Counted from the stretch's first letter, positions 43,939 to 51,865 are shown. The stretch: DNA of 64,000 nucleotides from an uncultured Ruminococcus sp. (GCA_937902395.1 CALGTV010000065.1:118625-182624), one strand, 5' to 3'. Notes: a model not told the origin generated them from the letters alone. Translations and numbers: made by a program.

Positions 43939-44060
43939 ACCGTTATAACGGTAAAATAATATGAACAGAATATGAACAGGTAGTTGTGCAGGTTGCACAT
44001 AAAAAGAATAAAATTGTTGAAAATATTTTGCTTGACTTTTAACTTGAAATATGGTATTAT
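43939..44060 (+). promoter_or_regulatory. Early module, copy 5 + promoter
   Basis: Core 43939-43952; TTGACT 44032 (offset 80); TATTAT 44055. Confidence 0.75.
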
Positions 44061-44117
44061 ATATATAGAGGGGAAAAGAGATACAATCCCCCCACTTATA
44101 GATTGGAGTGCAGAACA

Positions 44118-44285
44118 GTGAAAAGAAAATTAAACAAAAAACATTTAGTAGAGTTTACTATTAGTATAATCGGTTGGCTTGTTTTTATATGGATAGTAGC
44201 AAGCGTTATTGATACCGATTTACATAACACAACGATACCAAATCCGATTTATGCGGATTGGAATATATTTAATATTTTATTTTAA
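44118..44285 (+). CDS. Small single-pass membrane protein
   Basis: 55 codons from GTG 44118 (GGAG 9 bases upstream). A basic start MKRKLNKKHLVEF precedes the hydrophobic segment ISIIGWLVFIWIVASVI, then a short polar tail, suggesting one membrane pass. Possible superinfection exclusion or membrane effector, by analogy only. Confidence 0.6.
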   Translation: MKRKLNKKHLVEFTISIIGWLVFIWIVASVIDTDLHNTTIPNPIYADWNIFNILF

Positions 44286-44299
44286 GGAGCGTGCTTAAT

Positions 44300-44455
44300 A
44301 TGGCAGTATACGTTAAAAACAGAAAAGGGACTTATGGACTCACAAAGGACGAATTCAGAAATTATATGCGTGCTTTATGGGAAAGGGCACAAGCAAGAAA
44401 AGCCGCCCGTGCTGATATGCAGGCGATGAGAGAGGAGGAAAAGAAAAAGGATTAA
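44300..44455 (+). CDS. Small basic early protein
   Basis: 51 codons from ATG 44300 (AGGAG upstream) to TAA 44453-44455. MAVYVKNRKGTYGLTKDEFR, then a helical charged tail ending EEEKKKD. Second gene of a two-gene cassette. Unknown. Confidence 0.6.
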   Translation: MAVYVKNRKGTYGLTKDEFRNYMRALWERAQARKAARADMQAMREEEKKKD

Positions 44456-44462
44456 CTAAAAT

Positions 44463-44487
44463 GGGAGCGATTAAGTTCGCTCCCTTA
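44463..44487 (+). terminator. Terminator
   Basis: GGGAGCGA-TTAAG-TTCGCTCCC, then TTAACTTATT. Confidence 0.75.
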
Positions 44488-44516
44488 ACTTATTCATATT
44501 TCGTTCATATATTTTT

Positions 44517-44615
44517 ACCGTTATAACGGTAAAGAGTTATTAAGAGATTATAAATTAGTTAAAAAATAAAAATTTCAAAAAAGGTATTGACAAACTATGT
44601 AAAGTGTGATATTAT
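44517..44615 (+). promoter_or_regulatory. Early module, copy 6 + promoter
   Basis: Core 44517-44530; TTGACA 44587 (offset 57); TATTAT 44610. Confidence 0.8.
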
Positions 44616-44669
44616 AGTATTATAGAGATAGAACATATCTCAAATTTAATAGTAAAGGGCGTGCATCTT

Positions 44670-44939
44670 ATGAAAAGAGAGTACACAAAAGAAATTTTTT
44701 GCGGCGATATTATCTATCATACTAATGGGAAATATGGTGAATATGAACTCATTGCACCTTCACACGGCGAAGAGAGTTGGACAGTGTGGTTTTTCCCTCA
44801 TGAAAACAAATCTGCTCCCATTCATGACCATTGGCGTGATTGGACTTTTATTCCCGACGGCACGGAGCGTATTCAATACAGATGTGAATGTCGTATTGAT
44901 GCGGAGCGTGCTATTGACGAATGGGAACGCAAAGTATAA
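44670..44939 (+). CDS. Early protein of unknown function
   Basis: 89 codons; ATG 44670 preferred over GTG 44661 because of AAAGGG spacing. His/Trp-rich (SHGEESWTVWFFPHENKSAP, HDHWRDWTFIPDG), which may allow metal binding. No family. Confidence 0.6.
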   Translation: MKREYTKEIFCGDIIYHTNGKYGEYELIAPSHGEESWTVWFFPHENKSAPIHDHWRDWTFIPDGTERIQYRCECRIDAERAIDEWERKV

Positions 44940-44946
44940 AATAGGG

Positions 44947-44966
44947 CGGGCGGAGAAATCCGCCCG
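44947..44966 (+). terminator. Hairpin, GAAA loop
   Basis: CGGGCGGA-GAAA-TCCGCCCG; a weak T-tract follows (TTCATATTTTG). Confidence 0.65.
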
Positions 44967-44990
44967 TTCATATTTTGTTCATAAATTATT

Positions 44991-45119
44991 ACCGTTATAA
45001 CGGTAAAAAATAGTTACAGAACGGTTACAATACCGCATTACTCTATCACATAACTTTCACATAAATTTCACGATCCTATCACATAACTATCATCAATCTA
45101 TCACATAAATAAGTATAAT
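44991..45119 (+). promoter_or_regulatory. Early module, copy 7 + atypical promoter
   Basis: Core 44991-45004. No TTGACA. TATAAT at 45114-45119 is preceded by repeated CACATAA elements (TATCACATAACT and relatives), suggesting an activator-dependent promoter. Confidence 0.55.
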
Positions 45120-45171
45120 AGTATATAGTGGTTGAGATGATACCACAATAAATTTAATGAGGTGCATATAT

Positions 45172-45417
45172 ATGCGTATGACAATGGAAATCATGGTACT
45201 TTGGAACTCCCTTTATGAGTGGGGACTTTGCCCGACAGTGATTGAGGACGGAATACTCACTGTAAACTGTTCTACTACATCACAGGAACTTGACTTTGCA
45301 GGTGCGGTCAGTGACTTCTGCGTATTTCTCATTGAGAACAGACCGCACGAAAAGGAAAGAATTTATAACGTTAAAGTGGACGGAGAAAATATCAAGTTAA
45401 GAGTAACATATGATTAA
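45172..45417 (+). CDS. Small early protein
   Basis: 81 codons from ATG 45172 (GAGG 9 bases upstream; ATG 45178 possible). MRMTMEIMVLWNSLYEWGLC, then a beta-rich end (IYNVKVDGENIKLRVTYD). Unknown; driven by the atypical promoter. Confidence 0.6.
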   Translation: MRMTMEIMVLWNSLYEWGLCPTVIEDGILTVNCSTTSQELDFAGAVSDFCVFLIENRPHEKERIYNVKVDGENIKLRVTYD

Positions 45418-45428
45418 CAAAAATGACG

Positions 45429-45448
45429 GGCGGTCAGAAATGACCGCC
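45429..45448 (+). terminator. Hairpin, repeated 20-mer
   Basis: GGCGGTCAGAAATGACCGCC; the identical sequence recurs at 46316 and 55269. Confidence 0.7.
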
Positions 45449-45479
45449 TGCTCCGTTCATATTTTATTCATAATTATTT

Positions 45480-45577
45480 ACCGTTATAACGGTAGAAATT
45501 TATTATGAGAGTATGAATAAATTAAAATAAAAACTTTTCAGTTCTCTATTGACAAATCAATAAAGATATGCTATAAT
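45480..45577 (+). promoter_or_regulatory. Early module, copy 8 + promoter
   Basis: Core 45480-45493; TTGACA 45549 (offset 56); TATAAT 45572. Confidence 0.85.
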
Positions 45578-45625
45578 ATATATGGTGGTAAAGATACCAT
45601 AATAAAATTTAATGAGGTGATGTTT

Positions 45626-45805
45626 GTGAAACATTATTGGGTATTCCTTGTATGGGAAGATTGGACAAATGGCGGTTGCAAAACTTTTGCAAATATGTAT
45701 TTAGCAGATAGCGAACAGAAAGCAATTAGTTTTGCTAAAACACAGGTGTTATCAATGGTTACTGGTGACGGGAAAATCTCAGAGATTACATCATGGGAAC
45801 TTTAA
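45626..45805 (+). CDS. Small early protein
   Basis: 59 codons. GTG 45626 chosen, GAGG 8 bases upstream; ATG 45620 is possible. MKHYWVFLVWEDWTNGGCKT, then a helix (ADSEQKAISFAKTQVLSMV). Short alpha/beta, unknown. Confidence 0.55.
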   Translation: MKHYWVFLVWEDWTNGGCKTFANMYLADSEQKAISFAKTQVLSMVTGDGKISEITSWEL

Positions 45806-45809
45806 GAAG

Positions 45810-45833
45810 AGGAGAGATTTAATCTCTCCTTTT
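45810..45833 (+). terminator. Terminator
   Basis: AGGAGAGATTTAATCTCTCCTTTT. Confidence 0.8.
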
Positions 45834-45863
45834 AACTTATTCATATTTCATTCATAAATTTTT

Positions 45864-45986
45864 ACCGTTATAACGGAATAAAAATATGAACAGACCATGA
45901 ACAAAGCCGCCATCAAACTATACAATTTTAACACTCAAACTTTGTGCATTTTGCCAATAGACAAATTATTTGAAATGTGGTATACT
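45864..45986 (+). promoter_or_regulatory. Early module, copy 9 + promoter
   Basis: Core 45864-45877 (last base A); TAGACA 45958 (offset 81); TATACT 45981. Less consensus than most. Confidence 0.65.
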
Positions 45987-46053
45987 ATATATAGTGAGAG
46001 AGGGAGAACAGCCCCGAACCACTACAATAAAATTTTATAATGAGGTGCTAACC

Positions 46054-46308
46054 ATGAAAAGAAATTTGAAAAATCACCCTTACTGCCAGTGCCATGTTGA
46101 GATTAACAGCGATACAACTTGTTTTGTGTCGTACAGTACAGCGGTTATCTTCATTATTAACCGCAACGGTCGCCGCTTTGTTGAGTGTACCGGCACTTAT
46201 TCCGCAACCACAAGAAAACAAATCGGTTATTTCCTTAAAGAGTATGCTCCTGACTTATGCTATTACGATATGAAAAATATCGTAGGCAAGGGAGAAGTTG
46301 AGATGTAA
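46054..46308 (+). CDS. Early protein of unknown function
   Basis: 84 codons from ATG 46054 (GAGGTG upstream); the frame is open further 5' but runs through the promoter. MKRNLKNHPYCQCHVEINSD, beta-rich core, helical end. Unknown. Confidence 0.6.
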   Translation: MKRNLKNHPYCQCHVEINSDTTCFVSYSTAVIFIINRNGRRFVECTGTYSATTRKQIGYFLKEYAPDLCYYDMKNIVGKGEVEM

Positions 46309-46315
46309 AATGAAC

Positions 46316-46335
46316 GGCGGTCAGAAATGACCGCC
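46316..46335 (+). terminator. Hairpin, repeated 20-mer
   Basis: Same sequence as 45429-45448. Confidence 0.7.
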
Positions 46336-46367
46336 ACACTTTGTTCATATTTTGTTCATAAATTATT

Positions 46368-46465
46368 ACCGTTATAACGGGAGAAAATTATTATAAGTGT
46401 ATGAATTAGTTAAAAAATAAAAATTTCAAAAAGGTATTGACAAAATTATTATACTATGGTATAAT
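46368..46465 (+). promoter_or_regulatory. Early module, copy 10 + promoter
   Basis: Core 46368-46381; TTGACA 46437 (offset 56); TATAAT 46460. Confidence 0.85.
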
Positions 46466-46521
46466 GGTAATATAGAAAAGGGGATATACCCCAAATAATA
46501 ATAGTAAAGGTAGTGGATACC

Positions 46522-46797
46522 ATGGAAAGAATCGACTATATGAAAATATGTGCAGAGTGTCTCAGCGAGGACGAGTGCCGCCGCCTGTTTGACCGTGACC
46601 GTGATGAAATGGCGGAGGGCATAGCGGTCTGGAATCAGTCTCTTGAAATCGCATACAATGAGTATTGCGACAACGAGGACGAGGACGACGGTTTTGAATA
46701 TGAAATCGCCGAGGGATACGCCGAGAATATGCCGTGTGATACATACGGTATGTGTGCGGGTGTTAGTTGTCCCCGTTATTTCCAATGTAACGGCTAA
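46522..46797 (+). CDS. Acidic Cys-rich early protein
   Basis: 91 codons, ATG 46522 (AAAGG 11 bases upstream; GTG 46513 possible). Strongly acidic middle (YCDNEDEDDGFEYEIAEGYA) with CAEC at the start and a Cys-rich end (CDTYGMCAGVSCPRYFQC). Could bind metal or mimic DNA charge. Unknown. Confidence 0.6.
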   Translation: MERIDYMKICAECLSEDECRRLFDRDRDEMAEGIAVWNQSLEIAYNEYCDNEDEDDGFEYEIAEGYAENMPCDTYGMCAGVSCPRYFQCNG

Positions 46798-46807
46798 CAC
46801 CAAGGGC

Positions 46808-46823
46808 GGCGGCATTTGCCGCC
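46808..46823 (+). terminator. Hairpin
   Basis: GGCGGCA-TTT-GCCGCC; a weak T-tract follows. Confidence 0.6.
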
Positions 46824-46848
46824 GTTCATATTTTGTTCATAAATTATT

Positions 46849-46946
46849 ACCGTTATAACGGGAGAAAATTATTACAAGAATATAAATAAATTAAAATAAA
46901 AACTTTTCTAAAATAGGTTGACATTTTCCTTGAAATGCGATATAAT
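46849..46946 (+). promoter_or_regulatory. Early module, copy 11 + promoter
   Basis: Core 46849-46862; TTGACA 46918 (offset 56); TATAAT 46941. Confidence 0.85.
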
Positions 46947-46994
46947 AATAGTGGGGAAAGAATACCCCGAATAAATTAAAAGGAGTTGTGTTTT

Positions 46995-47285
46995 ATGAAC
47001 ACAAGTATAGCAATGGCTTTTGAGGTTGTAAATGCTTTCATCGAGGATTTTACTATTGATAGTAAAATCACAACGCAGAAAAAAGGTAACACAGTTATTA
47101 TTGATGTTATCAAAAACAAAAAGAATCAGCACGTTTTCACCTATCTTATTCAGTATCTTTTCAAACTTGGTTTCAGATACCACGAAATGAGCAATTGGGG
47201 CATTGCAGAGGACGGCGACTATGTTTATACTCTCGGTACACCAAACGGCATTGTAGTTGTAAGAATCGCAGATGCTACACTGTAA
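46995..47285 (+). CDS. Early protein of unknown function
   Basis: 96 codons, ATG 46995 with AGGAG 10 bases upstream. MNTSIAMAFEVVNAFIEDFT, then YLIQYLFKLGFRYHEMSNWG and a beta-rich end (YTLGTPNGIVVVRIADATL). Unknown. Confidence 0.6.
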   Translation: MNTSIAMAFEVVNAFIEDFTIDSKITTQKKGNTVIIDVIKNKKNQHVFTYLIQYLFKLGFRYHEMSNWGIAEDGDYVYTLGTPNGIVVVRIADATL

Positions 47286-47290
47286 AGCAA

Positions 47291-47320
47291 AGGGCGGAGA
47301 AATCCGCCCTTGTTTTATTT
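47291..47320 (+). terminator. Terminator, GAAA loop
   Basis: AGGGCGGA-GAAA-TCCGCCCT then TGTTTTATTT. Confidence 0.8.
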
Positions 47321-47353
47321 ATTAACGTGTTCATATTTTGTTCACATTTTTTT

Positions 47354-47462
47354 ACCGTTATAACGGGAGAAATTTATTAAGAAAATGTGAATTAGTTAAA
47401 AGAAAATTTTCACACATTTTTCACATTTCTATCATATGGCTATCACATTAGTGTGGTATAAT
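47354..47462 (+). promoter_or_regulatory. Early module, copy 12 + atypical promoter
   Basis: Core 47354-47367. No TTGACA; repeated TTTCACA and a TATCACAT precede TATAAT at 47457-47462, as at 45114. Confidence 0.5.
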
Positions 47463-47640
47463 GCCCCCGTAAAGGGAATAGACTTTAGGGGGTTAAAGCG
47501 TTGAATTAACCCTCGGCGGAGCTGTGTCCGTGAGCTGTGACCTGTGGCGGAGCTGTGAGCTGCTCCCTCTCGAAAGCTGTAGGAGCTGCAATGAGCTGTA
47601 TATTTTGCACAAAAGGAGCTGTGAAATGAGCTGAGTTTTC
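47463..47640 (+). ncRNA. Candidate non-coding RNA with GAGCTG repeats
   Basis: The atypical promoter is followed at once by a strong hairpin (CCCCCGTAAAG...CTTTAGGGGG) and then GAGCTG-type repeats (about 47519-47635). No supported coding frame lies before the next promoter at 47644. Whether it is transcribed is an inference from the promoter. Confidence 0.35.
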
Positions 47641-47643
47641 TAC

Positions 47644-47672
47644 TTGACAAGAGTTACATTTTGTGGTATAAT
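47644..47672 (+). promoter_or_regulatory. Promoter of gene 47723
   Basis: TTGACA, 17 bp, TATAAT. It follows the GAGCTG cluster directly and has no palindrome of its own within 56 bp. Confidence 0.85.
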
Positions 47673-47722
47673 ATAATCAGAAAAGGGAAAGGAAAATCCC
47701 AAACACCAGAAAGGAATTGATT

Positions 47723-48238
47723 ATGAATAAAAGAGAATTTGAAGCGTGGATTGACAGCAGACTTGACAGCTTCGCTCAGATACTTCCTAACAAGAAAAGA
47801 CCGTGGATAGATATGAATGTTATGCTCCACGATAGAAAAAATCGTTTGACTACTAATTTAAACGCTTATATCGGTAACTTCTTCATCAACTGTGACCTCA
47901 TTACAAGAGAGACAACAATCTTCAATACTACTACAAAGCGTTCTGCTACTGCAAAATGTCGCATTGGAGAGCCGTTCAGTGCTCGTGTCGGCGTTGCTAT
48001 TGCGTGGGCAAAGTACAATCACGAGATTGTCCCTGATTATGCAAGCTCCATTCCGAGAGAGGAACTCGTAAACGGTGACAAGTTTATCAGCTCCGTCAAC
48101 AAGAATCACATTCTTGTTTTCATCGGTTGGATTCCTAACACAAGAAACGGTATGACAGGCAAGTGGGCGGTTACTCTTGATGATAACCGCAGACCAATCA
48201 AAACACAAATTGCCGAGGAAGTTGTCAAGGTAGAGTGA
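47723..48238 (+). CDS. Early paralogue family A, member 1
   Basis: 171 codons, ATG 47723 (GAAAGGA upstream), ending TGA. The C-terminal half has AKCRIGEPFSARVGVAIAWA then PDY, shared with the genes at 49966 and 51979 (AKCNP...GIAIAYARA...PDY), a motif seen in many Gram-positive phage proteins of unknown function. Unique N-terminus MNKREFEAWIDSRLDSFAQI. Function unknown. Confidence 0.65.
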   Translation: MNKREFEAWIDSRLDSFAQILPNKKRPWIDMNVMLHDRKNRLTTNLNAYIGNFFINCDLITRETTIFNTTTKRSATAKCRIGEPFSARVGVAIAWAKYNHEIVPDYASSIPREELVNGDKFISSVNKNHILVFIGWIPNTRNGMTGKWAVTLDDNRRPIKTQIAEEVVKVE

Positions 48239-48244
48239 CAATCG

Positions 48245-48260
48245 GGGCGGTTCGCCGCCC
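48245..48260 (+). terminator. Hairpin
   Basis: GGGCGG-TTCG-CCGCCC, UUCG loop. Confidence 0.65.
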
Positions 48261-48282
48261 CACACTTTGTTCATAATTTCTT

Positions 48283-48380
48283 ACCGTTATAACGGCAAAT
48301 AATTATTACAAAAATATGAATAAGTTAAATAAAAAAATTTTTAGAAAAGTCTTGACAAATCATTTCTTTTGTGGTATAAT
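48283..48380 (+). promoter_or_regulatory. Early module, copy 13 + promoter
   Basis: Core 48283-48296 (last base C); TTGACA 48352 (offset 56); TATAAT 48375. Confidence 0.85.
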
Positions 48381-48425
48381 ATAATTACAGTAAAGGACAG
48401 AAGTCCAATGAAAGGAAATGATTTT

Positions 48426-48773
48426 ATGCTAAACAATTTTCACGGATTTACTTTCGGTTATCGTATTCCCACAAAGGTGATGTATGAGACTTTTCTCGAT
48501 AAGGCAGACGATGAAATGTATGATTATCTTATCGAACATACGTGGGAAATCAATGATACCACACGTATTATCGGCGTTAATGTACTGCTCATGATTAACG
48601 ATGAAAGTACGAACATAATGTATGACATATCTGACATAAACAATGCACTCAACAAGAAAGCAAAAGATATTGACAATTTTATCAAGACAGTGAGTGATAC
48701 AATCAGAATTTATAATGATAACTCTCCTGTTCCACTTCTTCCTCAGCTTTATTATTTTGATGTAACAACATAA
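48426..48773 (+). CDS. Early protein of unknown function
   Basis: 115 codons, ATG 48426 after GAAAGGAAATGATTTT; the 5' extension in the same frame overlaps the promoter and is rejected. MLNNFHGFTFGYRIPTKVMY, then helices. Unknown. Confidence 0.6.
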   Translation: MLNNFHGFTFGYRIPTKVMYETFLDKADDEMYDYLIEHTWEINDTTRIIGVNVLLMINDESTNIMYDISDINNALNKKAKDIDNFIKTVSDTIRIYNDNSPVPLLPQLYYFDVTT

Positions 48774-48781
48774 GAACGGGC

Positions 48782-48794
48782 GGCGAAAGTCGCC
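48782..48794 (+). terminator. Hairpin
   Basis: GGCGA-AAG-TCGCC; weak. Confidence 0.45.
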
Positions 48795-48827
48795 TGCTCC
48801 TCATTAAAAGTTTGTTCATAATTTCTT

Positions 48828-48961
48828 ACCGTTATAACGGTAGAAAGTTGTTACAAAATTATTACAGCAACCCCAGTAAATGTTTTCGTCATTTTCACCA
48901 AAACTCACCCCACTTTGTTGAAAATGTTTTGCTTGACATTTACCCCTACTTGTGGTATAAT
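48828..48961 (+). promoter_or_regulatory. Early module, copy 14 + promoter
   Basis: Core 48828-48841; TTGACA 48932 (offset 91); TATAAT 48956 (18-bp spacer). Drives four small genes. Confidence 0.75.
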
Positions 48962-48991
48962 ATAATTACAGAAAGGAAAGGTGATACCCCG

Positions 48992-49153
48992 ATGAAAGAG
49001 TTAAAAACTATGACCAAAAAGGAACGTAAAGCATATTATAGCCAGTTCCGCAACACTTGGTCTATCAACCCCCTCACTCGGAAAGAAAACAAGAATAAGT
49101 ATAAGGAGCGTGTTTATCGTGAGAAAGAGAGATGTGACAGAGAGACGGTTTAA
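48992..49153 (+). CDS. Small basic early protein
   Basis: 53 codons, ATG 48992 with GAAAGG upstream. MKELKTMTKKERKAYYSQFR and a Lys/Arg/Glu-rich end. It carries the next gene's ribosome site in its 3' end. Possible nucleic-acid binder by charge alone. Confidence 0.6.
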   Translation: MKELKTMTKKERKAYYSQFRNTWSINPLTRKENKNKYKERVYREKERCDRETV

Positions 49154-49304
49154 GTGTACTGAATGTAATGCGGTTATGACTGCATACAAATCCAGTGCAA
49201 GAAGAACACCTGACGGACATATCAAGACAATGTATTGTCCGTGGTGTAAAAAGGAAACTGACTTTGTGCAGTTCCGTTATGAGTTTCAGTTAGAAAGGAA
49301 ATGA
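49119..49304 (+). CDS. Small zinc-ribbon protein
   Basis: 61 codons from GTG 49119 (AAGGAG 10 bases upstream; GTG 49110 too close). FKCTECNAVMTAYKSSARRT then MYCPWCKKETDFVQFRYEFQ: two CXXC pairs forming a zinc ribbon, typical of small phage transcription- or DNA-associated proteins. Overlaps the previous gene by 35 bp. Confidence 0.7.
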   Translation: MRKRDVTERRFKCTECNAVMTAYKSSARRTPDGHIKTMYCPWCKKETDFVQFRYEFQLERK

Positions 49305-49308
49305 TGTT

Positions 49309-49476
49309 ATGAAGTTCAAAGAGTATGTTGACGGAGTGAATAAGATGTTGAAAGAACACCCCGAATACGGCGAAATGGAAATGGAGCAGACAGAGAGGTG
49401 GGCAGGTGATGAAGTCACATTGCCCGAACGGTTTGAAAACAAAGAATACTATGAGCCGAATATAATTTATCTATAA
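49309..49476 (+). CDS. Small acidic early protein
   Basis: 55 codons from ATG 49309 to TAA 49474-49476. MKFKEYVDGVNKMLKEHPEY, acidic. Third gene of the cassette, four bases after the previous stop. Unknown. Confidence 0.6.
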   Translation: MKFKEYVDGVNKMLKEHPEYGEMEMEQTERWAGDEVTLPERFENKEYYEPNIIYL

Positions 49477-49493
49477 GAAAGGAATTGATTACT

Positions 49494-49751
49494 ATGTTAT
49501 TTAATAGAAAGCCAAAGGAAGTTCATACACAGGAAGTTTTTCTTCATAAGTTTATTCTTTTTAATAGCGATGTAGTAGTTGCTATTGACAGCATTAAGGC
49601 AATCACCCGTGACAAAAACAAGATAGAGATTATATATAAGAGTAATGCAAAGATAACAAGTACGATTGTTTCTTATGAAGAAGAAGAAAGTGCAAAGGAG
49701 ACAATGAGACAGTTAGGATATAAGTTAAATCTTAAAACAATAGTATTATAA
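49494..49751 (+). CDS. Small early protein, PH-like pattern
   Basis: 85 codons, ATG 49494 (AAAGGA upstream). Alternating beta strands and a C-terminal helix (VVVAIDSIKAITRDKNKIEI, SYEEEESAKETMRQLGYKL) resemble small PH-like or DUF-type phage domains; weak. Last gene of the cassette. Confidence 0.55.
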   Translation: MLFNRKPKEVHTQEVFLHKFILFNSDVVVAIDSIKAITRDKNKIEIIYKSNAKITSTIVSYEEEESAKETMRQLGYKLNLKTIVL

Positions 49752-49757
49752 GAGAAT

Positions 49758-49783
49758 GGGTGGTTCGCCGCCCGTTCATAATT
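49758..49783 (+). terminator. Hairpin, TTCG loop
   Basis: GGGTGG-TTCG-CCGCCC (one G-T pair). Confidence 0.6.
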
Positions 49784-49787
49784 TATT

Positions 49788-49885
49788 ACCGTTATAACGG
49801 TCATTATTTGTTACACAAATATGAATTAGTTAAAAAATAAATTTTTCAAAAAACTCTTGACAAATCAATCAAGATGTGATATAAT
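49788..49885 (+). promoter_or_regulatory. Early module, copy 15 + promoter
   Basis: Core 49788-49801; TTGACA 49857 (offset 56); TATAAT 49880. Confidence 0.85.
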
Positions 49886-49965
49886 ATAAGTACAGTAAGG
49901 GGAACGGAGAAAGTACCCCGACTGAATAAATTTAATTCCGCAAAGCGGAGAAAAGGAGTATTATT

Positions 49966-50370
49966 ATGAGTACAATGAAGAAGAAGAATGAGTGGATTTC
50001 TGCAATGGTAACTGCACTTATGGCGGCAGAAGCAGCCAACCCCACAACTGTCGGTGCTATCGCTGTCGGCAGACAGGTTTCTGTCGTGTATCTCGATACC
50101 GACAAGCCTAAGATTGGCGTTGCTAAGTGCAATCCGAGTGATGTTTTCGACCTTGCAACAGGTCTTGCAATTGCTTATGCAAGAGCAAACGGCAAGGCAG
50201 TTCCCGACTACGTTCTCTACGACGGCACACCGTTCAAGGAAGTCGCTATCGGAACGCAGTTCACCCACGACGGCAAGCGTTATATCAAGGTTGACAACAA
50301 TAACGCTTACTGCTACAATGACGGCAATGTCTACACGAGTGAGGGCAATGAGTACGTTGTTGTACGCTAA
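49966..50370 (+). CDS. Early paralogue family A, member 2
   Basis: 134 codons, ATG 49966 with AAAGGAG. NPTTVGAIAVGRQVSVVYLD, then GVAKCNPSDVFDLATGLAIA...PDY and GKRYIKVDNNNAYCYNDG. Close to the gene at 51979 over almost its whole length. Compact alpha/beta fold of unknown role. Confidence 0.7.
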   Translation: MSTMKKKNEWISAMVTALMAAEAANPTTVGAIAVGRQVSVVYLDTDKPKIGVAKCNPSDVFDLATGLAIAYARANGKAVPDYVLYDGTPFKEVAIGTQFTHDGKRYIKVDNNNAYCYNDGNVYTSEGNEYVVVR

Positions 50371-50380
50371 AGCACTAAAG

Positions 50381-50411
50381 CGGAGCAGCTCCCCTGCTCC
50401 GTTTTCTTTTC
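50381..50411 (+). terminator. Terminator
   Basis: CGGAGCAG...CTGCTCCG then TTTTCTTTT. Confidence 0.8.
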
Positions 50412-50432
50412 ACTTTTTGTTCATAATTTCTT

Positions 50433-50530
50433 ACCGTTATAACGGTCATTATTTGTTACAAAACTATGAATTAGTTAAATAAAAAACTTTTCAAAAAAGT
50501 ATTGACAAACCGTTTCTTTTGTGATATAAT
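50433..50530 (+). promoter_or_regulatory. Early module, copy 16 + promoter
   Basis: Core 50433-50446; TTGACA 50502 (offset 56); TATAAT 50525. Confidence 0.85.
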
Positions 50531-50581
50531 AAATACAGAAAGTCAAGGACAGACTGAAACACCAGAAAGGAATTGATTATT

Positions 50582-51634
50582 ATGGCTGAAAACAAATTTG
50601 AATATCGCTATTCGGTAGGTGATACCGTCTACGCTCCAAATGGTATGCTTCTGACTATCAAGAGACGGTGCGGAAACTTTGACACTCCTCATTATTGGGT
50701 AGAGGAAAACGGTCTTATCTACGCTGAAACTCAGCTATCCACTGAAAACCCTAATGCACCGACAGAAGAAGAACTCAACAAGGAAGAATATGCAAGAGAA
50801 CTCCGCAGAATGAATAATGAGAATGAATTTCTCTCCAAATATTCTCGTAACCTTAACTTGCTTGCCCTTAACGGTGAACTTGCTATGACATACGGCAGAG
50901 AAAAAGAAGTCGCTGAAATCTCTACTATTCTTCTCAGAAGAACTAAACCTAATCCGCTCCTTATCGGTGTAGCAGGTTGCGGCAAAACTGCTATCGTTGA
51001 AGAACTTGCAAGAAAGTTTGTCAATGAACGCCTTACAACAGGCAATCCGCATACCCCTGTTATCTATGATTTGTCGCTCAATTCTCTTGTCAGCGGTGCA
51101 AGATACCGTGGTGACTTTGAAGAAAGATTACAGGCGGTTATGGAAACGGTAAAGAAGAACAAGGACATTATCGTTTTCATTGATGAAATTCACTCTCTCA
51201 ATTCTATCGGCAATGCAGAGGGTGCAATCAGTGCAGGACAGATTTTGAAACCGTCACTTGCACGAGGGGAAATTCGTTGCATTGGTGCTACTACCACTGA
51301 CGAATACAAACAATATATTGCAACAGACAAAGCACTTACTCGCCGCTTCTCCATTGTAAATGTTTCTCCGATTTCAGGCACGGCACGAGAAAACTGCGTG
51401 ACAAATATTCTGACTGAATATGGGCGGTACTTCGGTATTGATACTTCAAAGGTAAAGACTGAAACTCTCTTGACTATCATTGATGACTGTATTCCTGATA
51501 CTGTTTTTCCCGATAATGTCATTGACATTATTGACGAAACTCTTGCAACTGCAAAGGCAAACGAGAAAACGGAAGTCAATGACGATGATATGAAAAAGAC
51601 AGCAAGTCGACAGTACAATATTATTATCATCTAA
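50582..51634 (+). CDS. Clp/Hsp100-like AAA+ ATPase, single module
   Basis: 350 codons, ATG 50582 after GAAAGGAATTGATTAT. Hsp100 first-module signatures: YGREKEVAEISTILLRRTKP, Walker A LIGVAGCGKTAIVEE (~130-140), pore-loop-type SGARYRGDFEERLQAVM, Walker B DIIVFIDEIHSL, sensor RCIGATTTDEY and arginine-finger region ALTRRF. It stops soon after, so it lacks a second AAA+ module and any protease-binding segment. An N-terminal ~60 residues form a small beta domain. It may remodel host or phage complexes. Family call firm, role inferred. Confidence 0.85.
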   Translation: MAENKFEYRYSVGDTVYAPNGMLLTIKRRCGNFDTPHYWVEENGLIYAETQLSTENPNAPTEEELNKEEYARELRRMNNENEFLSKYSRNLNLLALNGELAMTYGREKEVAEISTILLRRTKPNPLLIGVAGCGKTAIVEELARKFVNERLTTGNPHTPVIYDLSLNSLVSGARYRGDFEERLQAVMETVKKNKDIIVFIDEIHSLNSIGNAEGAISAGQILKPSLARGEIRCIGATTTDEYKQYIATDKALTRRFSIVNVSPISGTARENCVTNILTEYGRYFGIDTSKVKTETLLTIIDDCIPDTVFPDNVIDIIDETLATAKANEKTEVNDDDMKKTASRQYNIIII

Positions 51635-51639
51635 TTTCA

Positions 51640-51664
51640 GGCGGTCTTTCGACCGCCATTTTTA
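51640..51664 (+). terminator. Terminator
   Basis: GGCGGTC-TTT-CGACCGCC then ATTTTTATT. Confidence 0.8.
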
Positions 51665-51688
51665 TTCATAGTTTGTTCATAATTTATT

Positions 51689-51786
51689 ACCGTTATAACG
51701 GTAAAATAATATGAACAAAATGTGAATAAGTTAAATAAAAAAATTTTTGAAAACCCCTTGACAAATTCAGAATGTTATGGTATAAT
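51689..51786 (+). promoter_or_regulatory. Early module, copy 17 + promoter (no gene of its own)
   Basis: Core 51689-51702; TTGACA 51758 (offset 56); TATAAT 51781. It is followed by a leader and AAAGGAATTGA but no reading frame, then a second promoter at 51866. Confidence 0.8.
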
Positions 51787-51865
51787 AATATCAGAGTTAA
51801 GGCAAAGGCACTTAACCACCGCACTAAAGGAATTGAAAAAATTTGAAAAAATTTTTCAAAACTCC

